A stretch of DNA of 32,205 bases from a virus. Positions within the stretch are counted from its first letter, which is position 1, and the number at the start of each line of letters is the position of its first letter. Shown here piece after piece: positions 22,467-29,578 of the stretch. The DNA lies in IMG/VR virus record IMGVR_UViG_3300012954_000041, positions 1 to 32,205 of that record. One strand, written 5' to 3'. A model generated the notes under the pieces. That model saw nothing but the letters and a program-made list of their open reading frames with translations. It was not told the origin of the DNA and ran no database searches. A program made the position numbers and the translations under genes.

Positions 22467-23049
22467 TACTTACAAAGAGTATCTGGCGTACAAAAATCAC
22501 TTCTCCAAGGAGAAGTATGATTACTTTGTGTATGGCGGCAAGTCCAGAGCAAGTCTTGACTCCTTCTATAAGAGGAAGGACAGGTATTTTTTTGAGAAGA
22601 CATCAAGGAAGTACAAGGACGAGGACATCCGAAACTTCTTCCTTGCTAACTTTGTGAGCACTGATAACCCACAGGGTCTGTGGATCGGTAACATCATCCG
22701 TGGCGGTGAAGGAGTTTACGTGGCATGGCAGCGTCGTCAGCAGAGTTTGTTTTACAACTTCAAGAGCACCAACAAAAACATGTTGGAACAGTATGGGTTG
22801 CAGCAATTCATTGAAGTGAAGGGTGGTCACCCACCACTCCTCAAGGAATACCTGGCAGGCAACCTCAGCATTGAAGAGGCAGTAATCTATGAGAAGTTGT
22901 TTGGATACTGCAAAGACTACGACAAGAAATTAGATGACCCAGTGTGGCATCAGATCGGAATGAAAATCAAAAAGTATCTACCGTTTCTAAATATTGATAA
23001 AGAAAAGTATCGTATGCAAGTAATTGCTGAGGTCAAAGATCAATTCTAA
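22441..23049 (+). CDS. 59: gp59-like loader of replicative helicase
   Basis: 202 residues. F.TYKEYLAYKNHF..EKYDYFVYGGK, KRKDRYFFEK.SRKYKDEDIRNFFLANFV and GLWIGNI follow the same course as T4 gp59 (KLYLMIKQH, RRDKYFFQKLSEKYK, FISNLVANQDAWIGDI), and the C-terminal DDPVWHQIGMKIKKYLPFLNID matches too. In T4 gp59 loads gp41 helicase on gp32-covered DNA. Met5 (22453) is a possible alternative start. A TCTAAATA box at 22986 within the gene might serve downstream genes. Confidence 0.9.
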   Translation: MKQPMTPFDTYKEYLAYKNHFSKEKYDYFVYGGKSRASLDSFYKRKDRYFFEKTSRKYKDEDIRNFFLANFVSTDNPQGLWIGNIIRGGEGVYVAWQRRQQSLFYNFKSTNKNMLEQYGLQQFIEVKGGHPPLLKEYLAGNLSIEEAVIYEKLFGYCKDYDKKLDDPVWHQIGMKIKKYLPFLNIDKEKYRMQVIAEVKDQF

Positions 23050-23381
23050 TGAGCAAATTTTTTGAGAACGAGAATGTCCGCCGCGAAATGGAGGACATCT
23101 ATGACATTCAAAAAGAACTGTACAATGTGATCATGCAGTTCCCCTCCATGTCTGACGCTGCGAAGTGGGAGCACATTGAAACGTTGAAGAGTTTGATTGA
23201 GAAGCAGCAGATCATGTGGACCAGGGTCTCATACTCCGAAGACCCTGAAGCAGTTGACATGAAGAAAAAGATTCAGGAGTCTGCCAAACAGATTGGATTT
23301 GGTAACGCAGACATGAATACTATTTTCAGTAACATGAAGAACACCTTGAATCTGATGCAAACGCAACTAAAAAGGCAATGA
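23049..23381 (+). CDS. DUF1825-like protein
   Basis: 110 residues, helical, soluble. FFENENVRREMEDIYDIQKELY, WEHIETLKSLIEKQQIMWTRVSYSEDPEA and the Met-rich C-terminus follow the DUF1825 pattern shared by cyanobacteria and cyanophages. TAATG coupling with gp59. A role near replication is suggested only by position. Confidence 0.75.
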   Translation: MSKFFENENVRREMEDIYDIQKELYNVIMQFPSMSDAAKWEHIETLKSLIEKQQIMWTRVSYSEDPEAVDMKKKIQESAKQIGFGNADMNTIFSNMKNTLNLMQTQLKRQ

Positions 23382-24358
23382 AAGATTTACTGACTATTGG
23401 ATGCTCAATGACTTGGGGAGCTGAGCTTGAACGATTATTTTTGTTCAACGAATTAGGTTTAGAGCATGCTATTGTCCCCAAATATCAAGATGATGAGAGA
23501 GGTTTTGGTTATGTTCTAAAGGGGGAGAATGAATTAGTTGATAAGGTTTTTGGTGGTCCTTATATGGTAGATAACTCCCTTTCCAAAGAAATGGATCTGT
23601 ATCGAAAATCTAATAGATGGGGAGGACTCCTTGCTAAAAAGATGGGACTCAAGGAGGTTTCTCTTTCAAGAAATGGTCATTCTAATCAAGCAATGGTGCA
23701 CGACATTGCACGATACCTACAAGATGATAGTAGAAGAAAGAACTTAGATTATGCAGTGGTTCAACTTACATTTCCTAACAGGTCTATTGTTCCATCTGCA
23801 AGCAAAAAAATACTCTCGTCAATGTATCCTAACTTTAGGGAGTGGGAATATGCTGATTGGTATTTTGAGGGTGGTGCATATGTAAACAAAGTGTACTCTA
23901 TAAATGGATTGTGGTTGTCTGTTGGTGCAGGTCAATCTAGGTCAAAGCATAAAATACGCGAAGAAGGAGGTTATATGCGTCAGTTTTTCAATTCTCTAAC
24001 TAAATGTTCAGATGAATACTATGATGCGTTGACGTGGCATGCAATGTGGTCAATTTATGGACTGTTTGCAAATTATAATATTCCTATGAAAATATTTTTC
24101 ATTTCAGATATATCTGATACTGGATATCAGGACTCTATTCCGTGTAATGCAGTTTTAGATAATAATTTGTATATTGAGTGGGGTAGTGAGGAGTGGGATA
24201 AAATGCGTATAACATTTCCTGGTTTTGTTGGAAAATTTGGATGCATGGAATATAGAGATAATGAGGGTCATGCGTTGAGTGTCTATGGAACACATTTAGG
24301 TATAGAAGGTCATAAAATATGGGCAGATACTATTTTTGAATACATTGATTGTAAATAA
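23378..24358 (+). CDS. SGNH-hydrolase-like protein, AT-rich insertion
   Basis: 326 residues. GCSMTWGAE near the N-terminus fits SGNH block I (nucleophile Ser10), SLSRNGHSNQAM fits the Gly/Asn region, and GTHLGIEGHKIWAD near the C-terminus carries the late His block. The family includes esterases, acyl- and glycan-deacetylases; substrate unknown. Codon use is visibly AT-rich (many AAT, GAT, TAT, AAA) compared with neighbours, suggesting recent acquisition between gp59/DUF1825 and gp32. It is coupled by ATGA to the preceding gene. Confidence 0.68.
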   Translation: MKDLLTIGCSMTWGAELERLFLFNELGLEHAIVPKYQDDERGFGYVLKGENELVDKVFGGPYMVDNSLSKEMDLYRKSNRWGGLLAKKMGLKEVSLSRNGHSNQAMVHDIARYLQDDSRRKNLDYAVVQLTFPNRSIVPSASKKILSSMYPNFREWEYADWYFEGGAYVNKVYSINGLWLSVGAGQSRSKHKIREEGGYMRQFFNSLTKCSDEYYDALTWHAMWSIYGLFANYNIPMKIFFISDISDTGYQDSIPCNAVLDNNLYIEWGSEEWDKMRITFPGFVGKFGCMEYRDNEGHALSVYGTHLGIEGHKIWADTIFEYIDCK

Positions 24359-24361
24359 ATA
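24354..24361 (+). promoter_or_regulatory. T4-type late promoter -10 box
   Basis: AATAAATA, seven of eight, overlapping the SGNH gene stop and 16 bases before the ATG of the ABM-fold gene. Confidence 0.5.
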
Positions 24362-24377
24362 ACTTTTGTTTACTGCA

Positions 24378-24650
24378 ATGATTTCTGTTTTATTTGTTGG
24401 TAAGGTGAAGGAGTTCACTGACGAGTACAATGAGTACAATAACACCCTGCTGGATAGTGCACAGAAGATCCCAGGGTTTATAGGTATGGAGAGTGAGATG
24501 GTAGATGACATTGAGATCACCATCAGTCAGTGGCAGAGTGAAGATGACGTGCGGGAGTGGGCACGTGATCCAACGCACATGAAAGCAAAGCGAAGGGTCA
24601 AAAAATGGTACCACTGGTACCGCGCTAAACATTTTACGTCTAACCAATGA
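24378..24650 (+). CDS. ABM-fold protein (antibiotic biosynthesis monooxygenase-like)
   Basis: 90 residues. The pattern IPGFIGMESEMVDD-EITISQWQSEDDVREWARDPTHMKAKRR..KWYHWYRAKHF follows the dimeric alpha/beta ABM fold, whose members include quinol monooxygenases and heme-degrading enzymes. Heme or quinone chemistry would fit a photosynthetic host, but active-site identity is not clear. ATG at 24378 preferred over an upstream in-frame TTG. ATGA coupling to the next gene. Confidence 0.75.
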   Translation: MISVLFVGKVKEFTDEYNEYNNTLLDSAQKIPGFIGMESEMVDDIEITISQWQSEDDVREWARDPTHMKAKRRVKKWYHWYRAKHFTSNQ

Positions 24651-24874
24651 ACGAAGACGATCTGTATCCAGTGTTTGAGGATGACTGGTATGCATCCTTG
24701 AACATGGGCATACAGGAACTCCGTATGTTGTACAGTCACATCGAGTATTCAATCAAGATGTGGCCGGGTGCTCCTGCACGTCCAGTGGAGGAGCAAGAGT
24801 ATCTCCAGAAATTGAAGTCACGAATTGCAAGTGTAATAATGCAATACAACTTTGACATGCTGGAACTGGAGTGA
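24647..24874 (+). CDS. Hypothetical protein upstream of gp32 region
   Basis: 75 residues, acidic, helical, with WYASLNMGIQELRMLYSHIEYSIKMWPG near the N-terminus. No family recognised with confidence. The start overlaps the ABM gene stop (ATGA). The 3' end contains a near-consensus sigma70 promoter, so the region downstream can be expressed separately. Confidence 0.72.
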   Translation: MNEDDLYPVFEDDWYASLNMGIQELRMLYSHIEYSIKMWPGAPARPVEEQEYLQKLKSRIASVIMQYNFDMLELE

Positions 24875-24880
24875 TAGAAT
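24852..24880 (+). promoter_or_regulatory. Sigma70-type promoter inside the 3' end of a gene
   Basis: TTGACA (24852-24857), 17-base spacer, TAGAAT (24875-24880). Predicted start ~24887, 22 bases before the ATG at 24909. Confidence 0.7.
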
Positions 24881-24908
24881 GCACTTGTATCATGCACTCC
24901 GCATTGAA

Positions 24909-25235
24909 ATGACAAAGGGTTTCAAAGATCTTCGTAATGTAAAACCACGTCCTGACTTGACACCACAGACCACTACCGTTGACACGTCAGAGAAAAAGAA
25001 ACCTCAGACCCTGCTGAACAGCAAGCATCTTGCCTTTGATAAAGATGGCAATGTGGTAAACGCACGTGATCAAAGAGAGAAAAAAGCAATAGAAGATCGT
25101 AAGCGTATGAATGTGATTGTCGCCACTGGATTGCTGTTCATTGTTTTCGGTCAAGTTTATCTTGGTTCTGCTATCAACGGTATGACAAGAACCATCAACC
25201 GTCTTGCTGAAACTTCCTTGACAGGTGCTAAATAA
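24909..25235 (+). CDS. Small tail-anchored membrane protein upstream of gp32
   Basis: 108 residues. Residues 1-60 are polar and Lys-rich; the only membrane segment is near the C-terminus (~residues 68-86), ending VFGQVYLGS and a short polar tail. That ending resembles the protein at 12094-12339. The promoter at 24852-24880 favours ATG 24909, although ATG 24879 has a better ribosome site (GGAG) and would add ten residues. The stop is followed by overlapping early and late promoters of gp32. Confidence 0.65.
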   Translation: MTKGFKDLRNVKPRPDLTPQTTTVDTSEKKKPQTLLNSKHLAFDKDGNVVNARDQREKKAIEDRKRMNVIVATGLLFIVFGQVYLGSAINGMTRTINRLAETSLTGAK

Positions 25236-25246
25236 ATCGCTATATT
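25218..25246 (+). promoter_or_regulatory. Sigma70-type promoter of gp32
   Basis: TTGACA (25218-25223), 17-base spacer, TATATT (25241-25246). Predicted start ~25253, giving a 39-base leader. Confidence 0.75.
25227..25234 (+). promoter_or_regulatory. T4-type late promoter -10 box of gp32
   Basis: GCTAAATA followed by AAT lies inside the sigma70 spacer. Its predicted start is ~25240, upstream of the early start, so late mRNA has a longer leader. Confidence 0.5.
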
Positions 25247-25248
25247 AT

Positions 25249-25291
25249 GTAAGCGGTGACAATCTTACAAATCCACCGAATCTAATCTAAT
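25249..25291 (+). promoter_or_regulatory. Possible gp32 translational operator (pseudoknot-like)
   Basis: GTAAG (25249-25253) can pair with CTTAC (25264-25268), and CGGTG (25254-25258) with CACCG (25274-25278); the two helices interleave as in an H-type pseudoknot. An unstructured AATCTAATCTAAT repeat then runs to the ATG. T4 gp32 represses its own mRNA by binding an unstructured leader nucleated at a 5' pseudoknot. The zero-base first loop is sterically tight, so this may be two alternative hairpins instead. Confidence 0.4.
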
Positions 25292-26242
25292 ATGTCTTTT
25301 GCAGACCTCAAAAAACAATCTCGACTTGGTTCTCTGACTTCAAAGTTGACCAAGGAGATAGAAAAAATGAATACCAGCGGCGCTGGTAACACAGACGAAC
25401 GTCTGTGGAAACTTGAAGTCGATAAGGCAGGCAATGGTTATGCCGTCATCCGATTCTTGCCCGCTCCCGATGGAGAAGAACTCCCTTGGGCGAAGGTGTG
25501 GTCACACGCCTTCCAAGGACCTGGAGGTTGGTATATCGAAAATAGCCTGACCACCTTAGGACAGAAAGATCCTGTCTCTGAGTACAACCGTCTCCTTTGG
25601 AACAGTGGTACTGATAGTGACAAGGATTTGGCACGTAAGCAGAAGCGAAAGCTCACTTACATTGCGAACATCTACGTTGTCAAGGATCCGACTAACCCCC
25701 ATAACGAAGGACAAGTTTTCCTTTATAAGTTCGGAAAGAAGATCTTTGACAAGATCACTGCTGCCATGCAGCCTGAGTTTGAAGACGAAGAAGCAATCGA
25801 CCCGTTCGATTTTTGGCAAGGTGCGAACTTCAAACTGAAGGCAAAGAATGTTGCGGGTTACCGTAACTATGACAGTAGTGAGTTTGCTGCTGCATCTCCG
25901 GTGCTGGACGACGACGATGCCCTAGAGGCATTGTGGAAGAAACAGTATTCTCTAGAAGAATTTACTCGCCCTGATCAGTTCAAGGCATATGGGGAACTAG
26001 AGAAGCGTTTGAATTCCGTGTTGAACAACACCCGGAAACCAGTTGACCCTGAGACCTTCGATGAGGAGGAAGCAGCGGTCACTAAATCTCGTCAGCAAAT
26101 GGATGAGGAAGATCGTGTCGTCAAATCTGTTCCGAGATTCATCGATAATGAACCTGTTGTCGCGACCAGGTCAACAGATGTTGATGACTCAGATTCAGAT
26201 GACGATGCCCTGTCCTATTTTCAGAGACTTGCCGAGAGCTGA
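25292..26242 (+). CDS. 32: Single-stranded DNA-binding protein gp32
   Basis: 316 residues. N-terminal KKQSRLGSLTSKL resembles the LAST-type basic/Ser-Thr motif for cooperativity; the core WKLEVDKAGNGYAVIRFLPAPDG, WAKVWSHAFQGPGGWYIENSL and KRKLTYIANIYVVKDP is the OB-fold binding region; the acidic tail DVDDSDSDDDALSYFQRLAES mediates partner binding. T4 gp32 has a zinc site of three Cys and a His; no cysteine is present here, as expected for cyanophage relatives. It coats replication intermediates and works with gp59. It has early and late promoters and a candidate autoregulatory leader; a strong hairpin follows 39 bases after the stop. Confidence 0.95.
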   Translation: MSFADLKKQSRLGSLTSKLTKEIEKMNTSGAGNTDERLWKLEVDKAGNGYAVIRFLPAPDGEELPWAKVWSHAFQGPGGWYIENSLTTLGQKDPVSEYNRLLWNSGTDSDKDLARKQKRKLTYIANIYVVKDPTNPHNEGQVFLYKFGKKIFDKITAAMQPEFEDEEAIDPFDFWQGANFKLKAKNVAGYRNYDSSEFAAASPVLDDDDALEALWKKQYSLEEFTRPDQFKAYGELEKRLNSVLNNTRKPVDPETFDEEEAAVTKSRQQMDEEDRVVKSVPRFIDNEPVVATRSTDVDDSDSDDDALSYFQRLAES

Positions 26243-26245
26243 GGC

Positions 26246-26812
26246 ATGAAGTTTTACAGCTTCAACGAGCTGATTGGAGTCTGGGATGGGGAGCTCCCCA
26301 TCCTGGACTTTTCTCTTAGGAAGATCTATGAATGGAGGGATGAGTTCCCTGAGTCAGAAGGCAATTCCAACATCGAGGGTTGGCAACGCACTGGTATGCA
26401 CAAGGATGGGCGATTCAGTTCACTGATGTCACTCATCGCAAATAAGTCTCGGGAATACATCGATCAGCATGATGTAAAACCACCCCGTTACATGGAAATT
26501 GTTCACGCCTTTGCCAACATCAATGGACCTGGTGCATCAAACTGCATGCATCATCACACCTATGGTCAGATCAGTGGGGTGTACTGGTTGAAAACTCCAC
26601 GCAATAGTGGTGATCTGATCATCATGAGTCCTTTTCACAACCAATACCTGAATACCTCGTGTGTATCAAAAATAGACCGCAATGCGATGGTCATCGAACC
26701 CAAATCAAACACAGGGGTGTTTTTCAACAGCAATCTAGTTCATTACGTAGATCAGAACCGATCAAGCAAAGATAGGGTGTCTGTAGCGTTTCACATCCTT
26801 CTTCACCCGTAG
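26246..26812 (+). CDS. 2OG-Fe(II) oxygenase (2OG-FeII_Oxy_5/TIGR02466-like)
   Basis: 188 residues. CMHHHTYGQISGVYWLKTPRN, GDLIIMSP, IEPKSNTGVFFNSNLVHYVD and DRVSVAFHI follow the small oxygenase family that includes many phage members: an early His site, a distal His (LVHYV) and the 2-oxoglutarate-binding Arg (DRVSV). Substrate unknown. It starts three bases after gp32, and its codons 12-23 contain a perfect terminator-like palindrome, so its expression would depend on read-through. Confidence 0.85.
   Translation: MKFYSFNELIGVWDGELPILDFSLRKIYEWRDEFPESEGNSNIEGWQRTGMHKDGRFSSLMSLIANKSREYIDQHDVKPPRYMEIVHAFANINGPGASNCMHHHTYGQISGVYWLKTPRNSGDLIIMSPFHNQYLNTSCVSKIDRNAMVIEPKSNTGVFFNSNLVHYVDQNRSSKDRVSVAFHILLHP
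26281..26312 (+). terminator. Strong hairpin within the start of the gene after gp32
   Basis: GGATGGGG-AGCT-CCCCATCC is a perfect 20-base palindrome (26284-26303), extendable to 11 pairs with two G.U wobbles, then ACTTTTCTCTT. It is coding (VWDGELPIL) but has terminator-like geometry 39 bases after the gp32 stop, so it may cap or attenuate gp32 mRNA. Confidence 0.6.
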
Positions 26813-26813
26813 C

Positions 26814-26885
26814 GAAAACGAACTTTCAAATACCAGAAACTGGAAAAAAAACTCGGGGTAAAAATTGCCCCTATAGGATTTTATG
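26814..26885 (+). repeat. Dispersed ~70-nt hairpin element, copy 2
   Basis: Matches 17852-17925 with the same spacing from CGAAAA through the core TACCAGAAACTGG, A8, CTCGGG, to an ATG. Contains CCAG-AAA-CTGG and GGGGTAA-AAA-TTGCCCC (26856-26872). The position of the first ATG in copy 1 is ACG here, so this copy is non-coding or a relic and precedes the oxygenase at 26883. Confidence 0.8.
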
Positions 26886-27431
26886 TACAAAAACATAGTC
26901 ATCATAGAACGGAATATCGATGTGACGCCGTTTTTGGAGGAATTGAACCCAGATCACTGGGACTGGGTTTCGCAGCAAACGGGGAATAACCTAGGAGGCG
27001 ACAGAAACCCATATGGGTTCTTACCGCTAGTTTGGGCAAAAGTTCAAAAAGGCGAAGATCCGCATGATGCGATGGGACAAGAAAAAACGGCACTTTACGA
27101 CTTATACCCCAAAGTGCACGAATTTTGGAAAAAGCACAATATCACCGAAACTGGCAGAGCAGCATTTTTCCGATTACAACCCGGAAAACGTGTTTTGGAG
27201 CATATTGACCGTGGTGAGTATTATAAGAAAAAAGACCGATATCACCTATCTCTGCAAGGCACCTATTTGTACCGTGTTGGTGATGAAAGCATGATTGTGC
27301 CACCTGGCACGTTTTTCTGGTTCCACAACAAATTACCCCACGAGGCATTCAACGTGGGGAATGTTGATAGGTATTCACTGGTCTGGGATGTTCCTCACAG
27401 TCCCAATAACCCACATTTAGCGAAGTGCTAA
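26883..27431 (+). CDS. Aspartyl/asparaginyl beta-hydroxylase-like oxygenase
   Basis: 182 residues. FFRLQPGKRVLEHIDRGEYY (HxD iron site), DRYHLSLQGTYLYRVGDE, PPGTFFWFHNKLPHEAFNVG (distal His) and DRYSLVWDV (2OG-binding Arg) are the core of the Asp/Asn hydroxylase family. It would hydroxylate a protein side chain or small molecule; the target is unknown. The start follows the dispersed hairpin element. The 3' end overlaps the convergent gp53 gene by 15 bases with no terminator between. Confidence 0.85.
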   Translation: MYKNIVIIERNIDVTPFLEELNPDHWDWVSQQTGNNLGGDRNPYGFLPLVWAKVQKGEDPHDAMGQEKTALYDLYPKVHEFWKKHNITETGRAAFFRLQPGKRVLEHIDRGEYYKKKDRYHLSLQGTYLYRVGDESMIVPPGTFFWFHNKLPHEAFNVGNVDRYSLVWDVPHSPNNPHLAKC

Positions 27432-28073
27432 AAGGCGAAGATTATCTCCTTTCTTCATCTTACGGTCAATGTATTGACTAGAATCTTCATAAGTCATGAT
27501 GTCCCTCATGTCTTCGATAATGGTATCGATGTACATTGACTTGAGAGTGAAGATGTTCCGCTTCGCATCATTTTTGCGAGTCTCATACTCTAGGTAACTA
27601 ACTGACTGAGTTCCTTGATCAGTGTAGTTGATACCTCTGTATGAGTAAGTAAACGTGGCATCTCCATCAACCACGAGACCACCTTGCTGCAAGAGCTTCC
27701 CTTCAGGATCGCGACGCTCGACACTTTCGTAGTGATGAATCTCAGCAAGTTGCTGAGGAGTATAGTTGTTGTCGATATAACGTTGGAAGTCAAACTCACT
27801 CATAGGCCATTCATCACGAATGTTTAGAATGTTGTTGGAGATTAGGATAATCCAATCGTATTCTGGATTGCCATACAACTCATCTGCCACATTATCGGGA
27901 CGGTCATCGCCACGAATGGAAAACTTGTCAAAGGCAGCAGCGACCTGGAAGATGTCGTCTCGAATCTTGCCTCTTTTGAAGATATTGGTGCTTTCAACGT
28001 AGTCGGAACTAGATGACCGATTGTCGGAAAATGAAAGCAGAGATACTTTGGGAAAGTCGTCGAAATAAGCCAT
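27417..28073 (-). CDS. 53: Baseplate wedge protein gp53
   Basis: 218 residues. The N-terminal YFDDFPKV, ESTNIFKRGKIRDD, then RGDDRPDNVADELYGNPEYDWIILISNNI and WPMSEFDF match cyanophage/T4 gp53, which joins wedges in the baseplate. The C-terminal half has YEVRKNDAKRN-like charged helices. Its ATG shares one base with the stop of gp48. Last gene of the minus-strand structural run, converging on the oxygenase gene. Confidence 0.9.
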   Translation of the reverse strand: MAYFDDFPKVSLLSFSDNRSSSSDYVESTNIFKRGKIRDDIFQVAAAFDKFSIRGDDRPDNVADELYGNPEYDWIILISNNILNIRDEWPMSEFDFQRYIDNNYTPQQLAEIHHYESVERRDPEGKLLQQGGLVVDGDATFTYSYRGINYTDQGTQSVSYLEYETRKNDAKRNIFTLKSMYIDTIIEDMRDIMTYEDSSQYIDRKMKKGDNLRLLALR

Positions 28074-29578
28074 TAGAATCCGATGTCCTCCTCGGTGATT
28101 TTGTTAGTGCCCATGAGAGGACCTTGGAACCTAATCAGATCTTCAGTAGAAGCAGTTCGATTTTCGCCCAACTTATAATCATCACGGAAGATTGGAGTAA
28201 GCTCAGTGAAACTGAGCATCATGGTTGTTCTGACTGGTTGGGAGATTGATTTTGGGTCGGCATATGACTGATAGACACCTCCATCAGTGTAATTGAACCC
28301 AATATTGGTCAAAGCACACATTTTGTGGATAGGCAATGCCCTAATCCGTTCCTGACCATTGAAGTATGAGATTCGGAAGATATCTGGAGAACCAATGAAG
28401 ATGCCAGTACCAGTCTTCAGGGGAGTCATGCCCTCCTTGAAGAATTTTGAAATGCTATTTGCTTGTTTAGCATCCTCTTCATTATTGGGAGCAAACTCAT
28501 ATTTGAACACAAACTGTCTCAGTTTAGGACCTGAGAATAACAACTCCATATTGGGGTTCAAGACCTGACCATTTTTTCTGGCAATGAATTGTGCAGGATC
28601 AACATTGATGTTTACCTTAGACAAAAGTATCTTGGCAATTTGACCACTGATTGCTGTATTGACATCACCGCCAGCAGTTTGTACTTCATTGGCAAAAGTT
28701 TGACCCACCTTCGTTATATTTTGCAATCCATTTCTTATTAGGTCAAATACGTTTTGTTGTTTAGAAAACGTCTTAGAAATTTCATCTCGTGCCGTCATGA
28801 ATGTACCCGCTTCCACAATATTGGCAGTTCCTTGACCCCAGTTCATGCCTTGACTGGTTTGGAGATCATTTGGGATTGGTAGACGGACACTACCAATAAA
28901 TTTTCGTGTTTGAACGGACCTGGTTAGACCATCAGTAAAGATTTTAGATAAGTCAGCTGCTACACTAGCATTTGGGGCACTATATTCAAACCGCTCAATC
29001 TTCATGTAATCTTGAGCACCCAAACCATCCTCTAAGTAAATTGCATCAACAGGATATTGAAAAAACTTTGGCGGTTTATTTTTTGTTGACGTAAACACCT
29101 GAGCAGCAGCTTCTTCTAGATTGGAGGGCACTGCTGGGATCGGCGCAACGTCGCCATTGTAAGCAGCATCAGGATGAAGAAAATTCTTTGCCTGGAAAGA
29201 TGGAATTACCTGAGACGCATCATATTCACTTTTTCCTAAGTTTGCAGAAAGGCGGGCGATAGTATTACCATCATAAGCAAACGAGGTACCTGCTTTGTTG
29301 GCAGCGTCTTGTACCTCAGATAGCATGCCTGACTTCGATGCCAGGGAATATGCACTGTCTAATGCACGAACCAATCCTCTTTCTAAGGCAGGATCATCTA
29401 ACAATTTTCTATTATTACTCTGATTCAGGTCTAGACTTACTCCAGCAGCATCCACAAGACCTCTAATCGTTCCAAACTGATCATCCAGTTTGGTGCTCAT
29501 AATCAGTCGATGGGCAGCACCTTGGATAGTAACCTTCTGGTTCAGAAGACAGTTTTTACCAATACATTTGTTACTCAT
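28073..29578 (-). CDS. 48: Baseplate tail-tube cap protein gp48-like
   Basis: 501 residues, longer than T4 gp48 (364). The central and C-terminal part includes YMKIERFEYSAPN, VRLPIPNDLQ, and MELLFSGPKLRQFVFKYEFAPNNEEDAKQANSI..FFKEGMTPL, typical of tail-tube-fold baseplate proteins (gp48/gp54 class). The extra length is mostly an N-terminal ~150-residue helical region. Neighbours gp53 and gp4 support a baseplate role. TAATG-type overlap with the upstream gene. The fold is clear, the exact T4 equivalent somewhat less so. Confidence 0.78.
   Translation of the reverse strand: MSNKCIGKNCLLNQKVTIQGAAHRLIMSTKLDDQFGTIRGLVDAAGVSLDLNQSNNRKLLDDPALERGLVRALDSAYSLASKSGMLSEVQDAANKAGTSFAYDGNTIARLSANLGKSEYDASQVIPSFQAKNFLHPDAAYNGDVAPIPAVPSNLEEAAAQVFTSTKNKPPKFFQYPVDAIYLEDGLGAQDYMKIERFEYSAPNASVAADLSKIFTDGLTRSVQTRKFIGSVRLPIPNDLQTSQGMNWGQGTANIVEAGTFMTARDEISKTFSKQQNVFDLIRNGLQNITKVGQTFANEVQTAGGDVNTAISGQIAKILLSKVNINVDPAQFIARKNGQVLNPNMELLFSGPKLRQFVFKYEFAPNNEEDAKQANSISKFFKEGMTPLKTGTGIFIGSPDIFRISYFNGQERIRALPIHKMCALTNIGFNYTDGGVYQSYADPKSISQPVRTTMMLSFTELTPIFRDDYKLGENRTASTEDLIRFQGPLMGTNKITEEDIGF

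Noticed and set aside
22986-22993. TCTAAATA box inside gp59
   Set aside because: It is in frame as ordinary codons (FLNI) and 56 bases from the next start, so it is not listed as a promoter, though it could be one.
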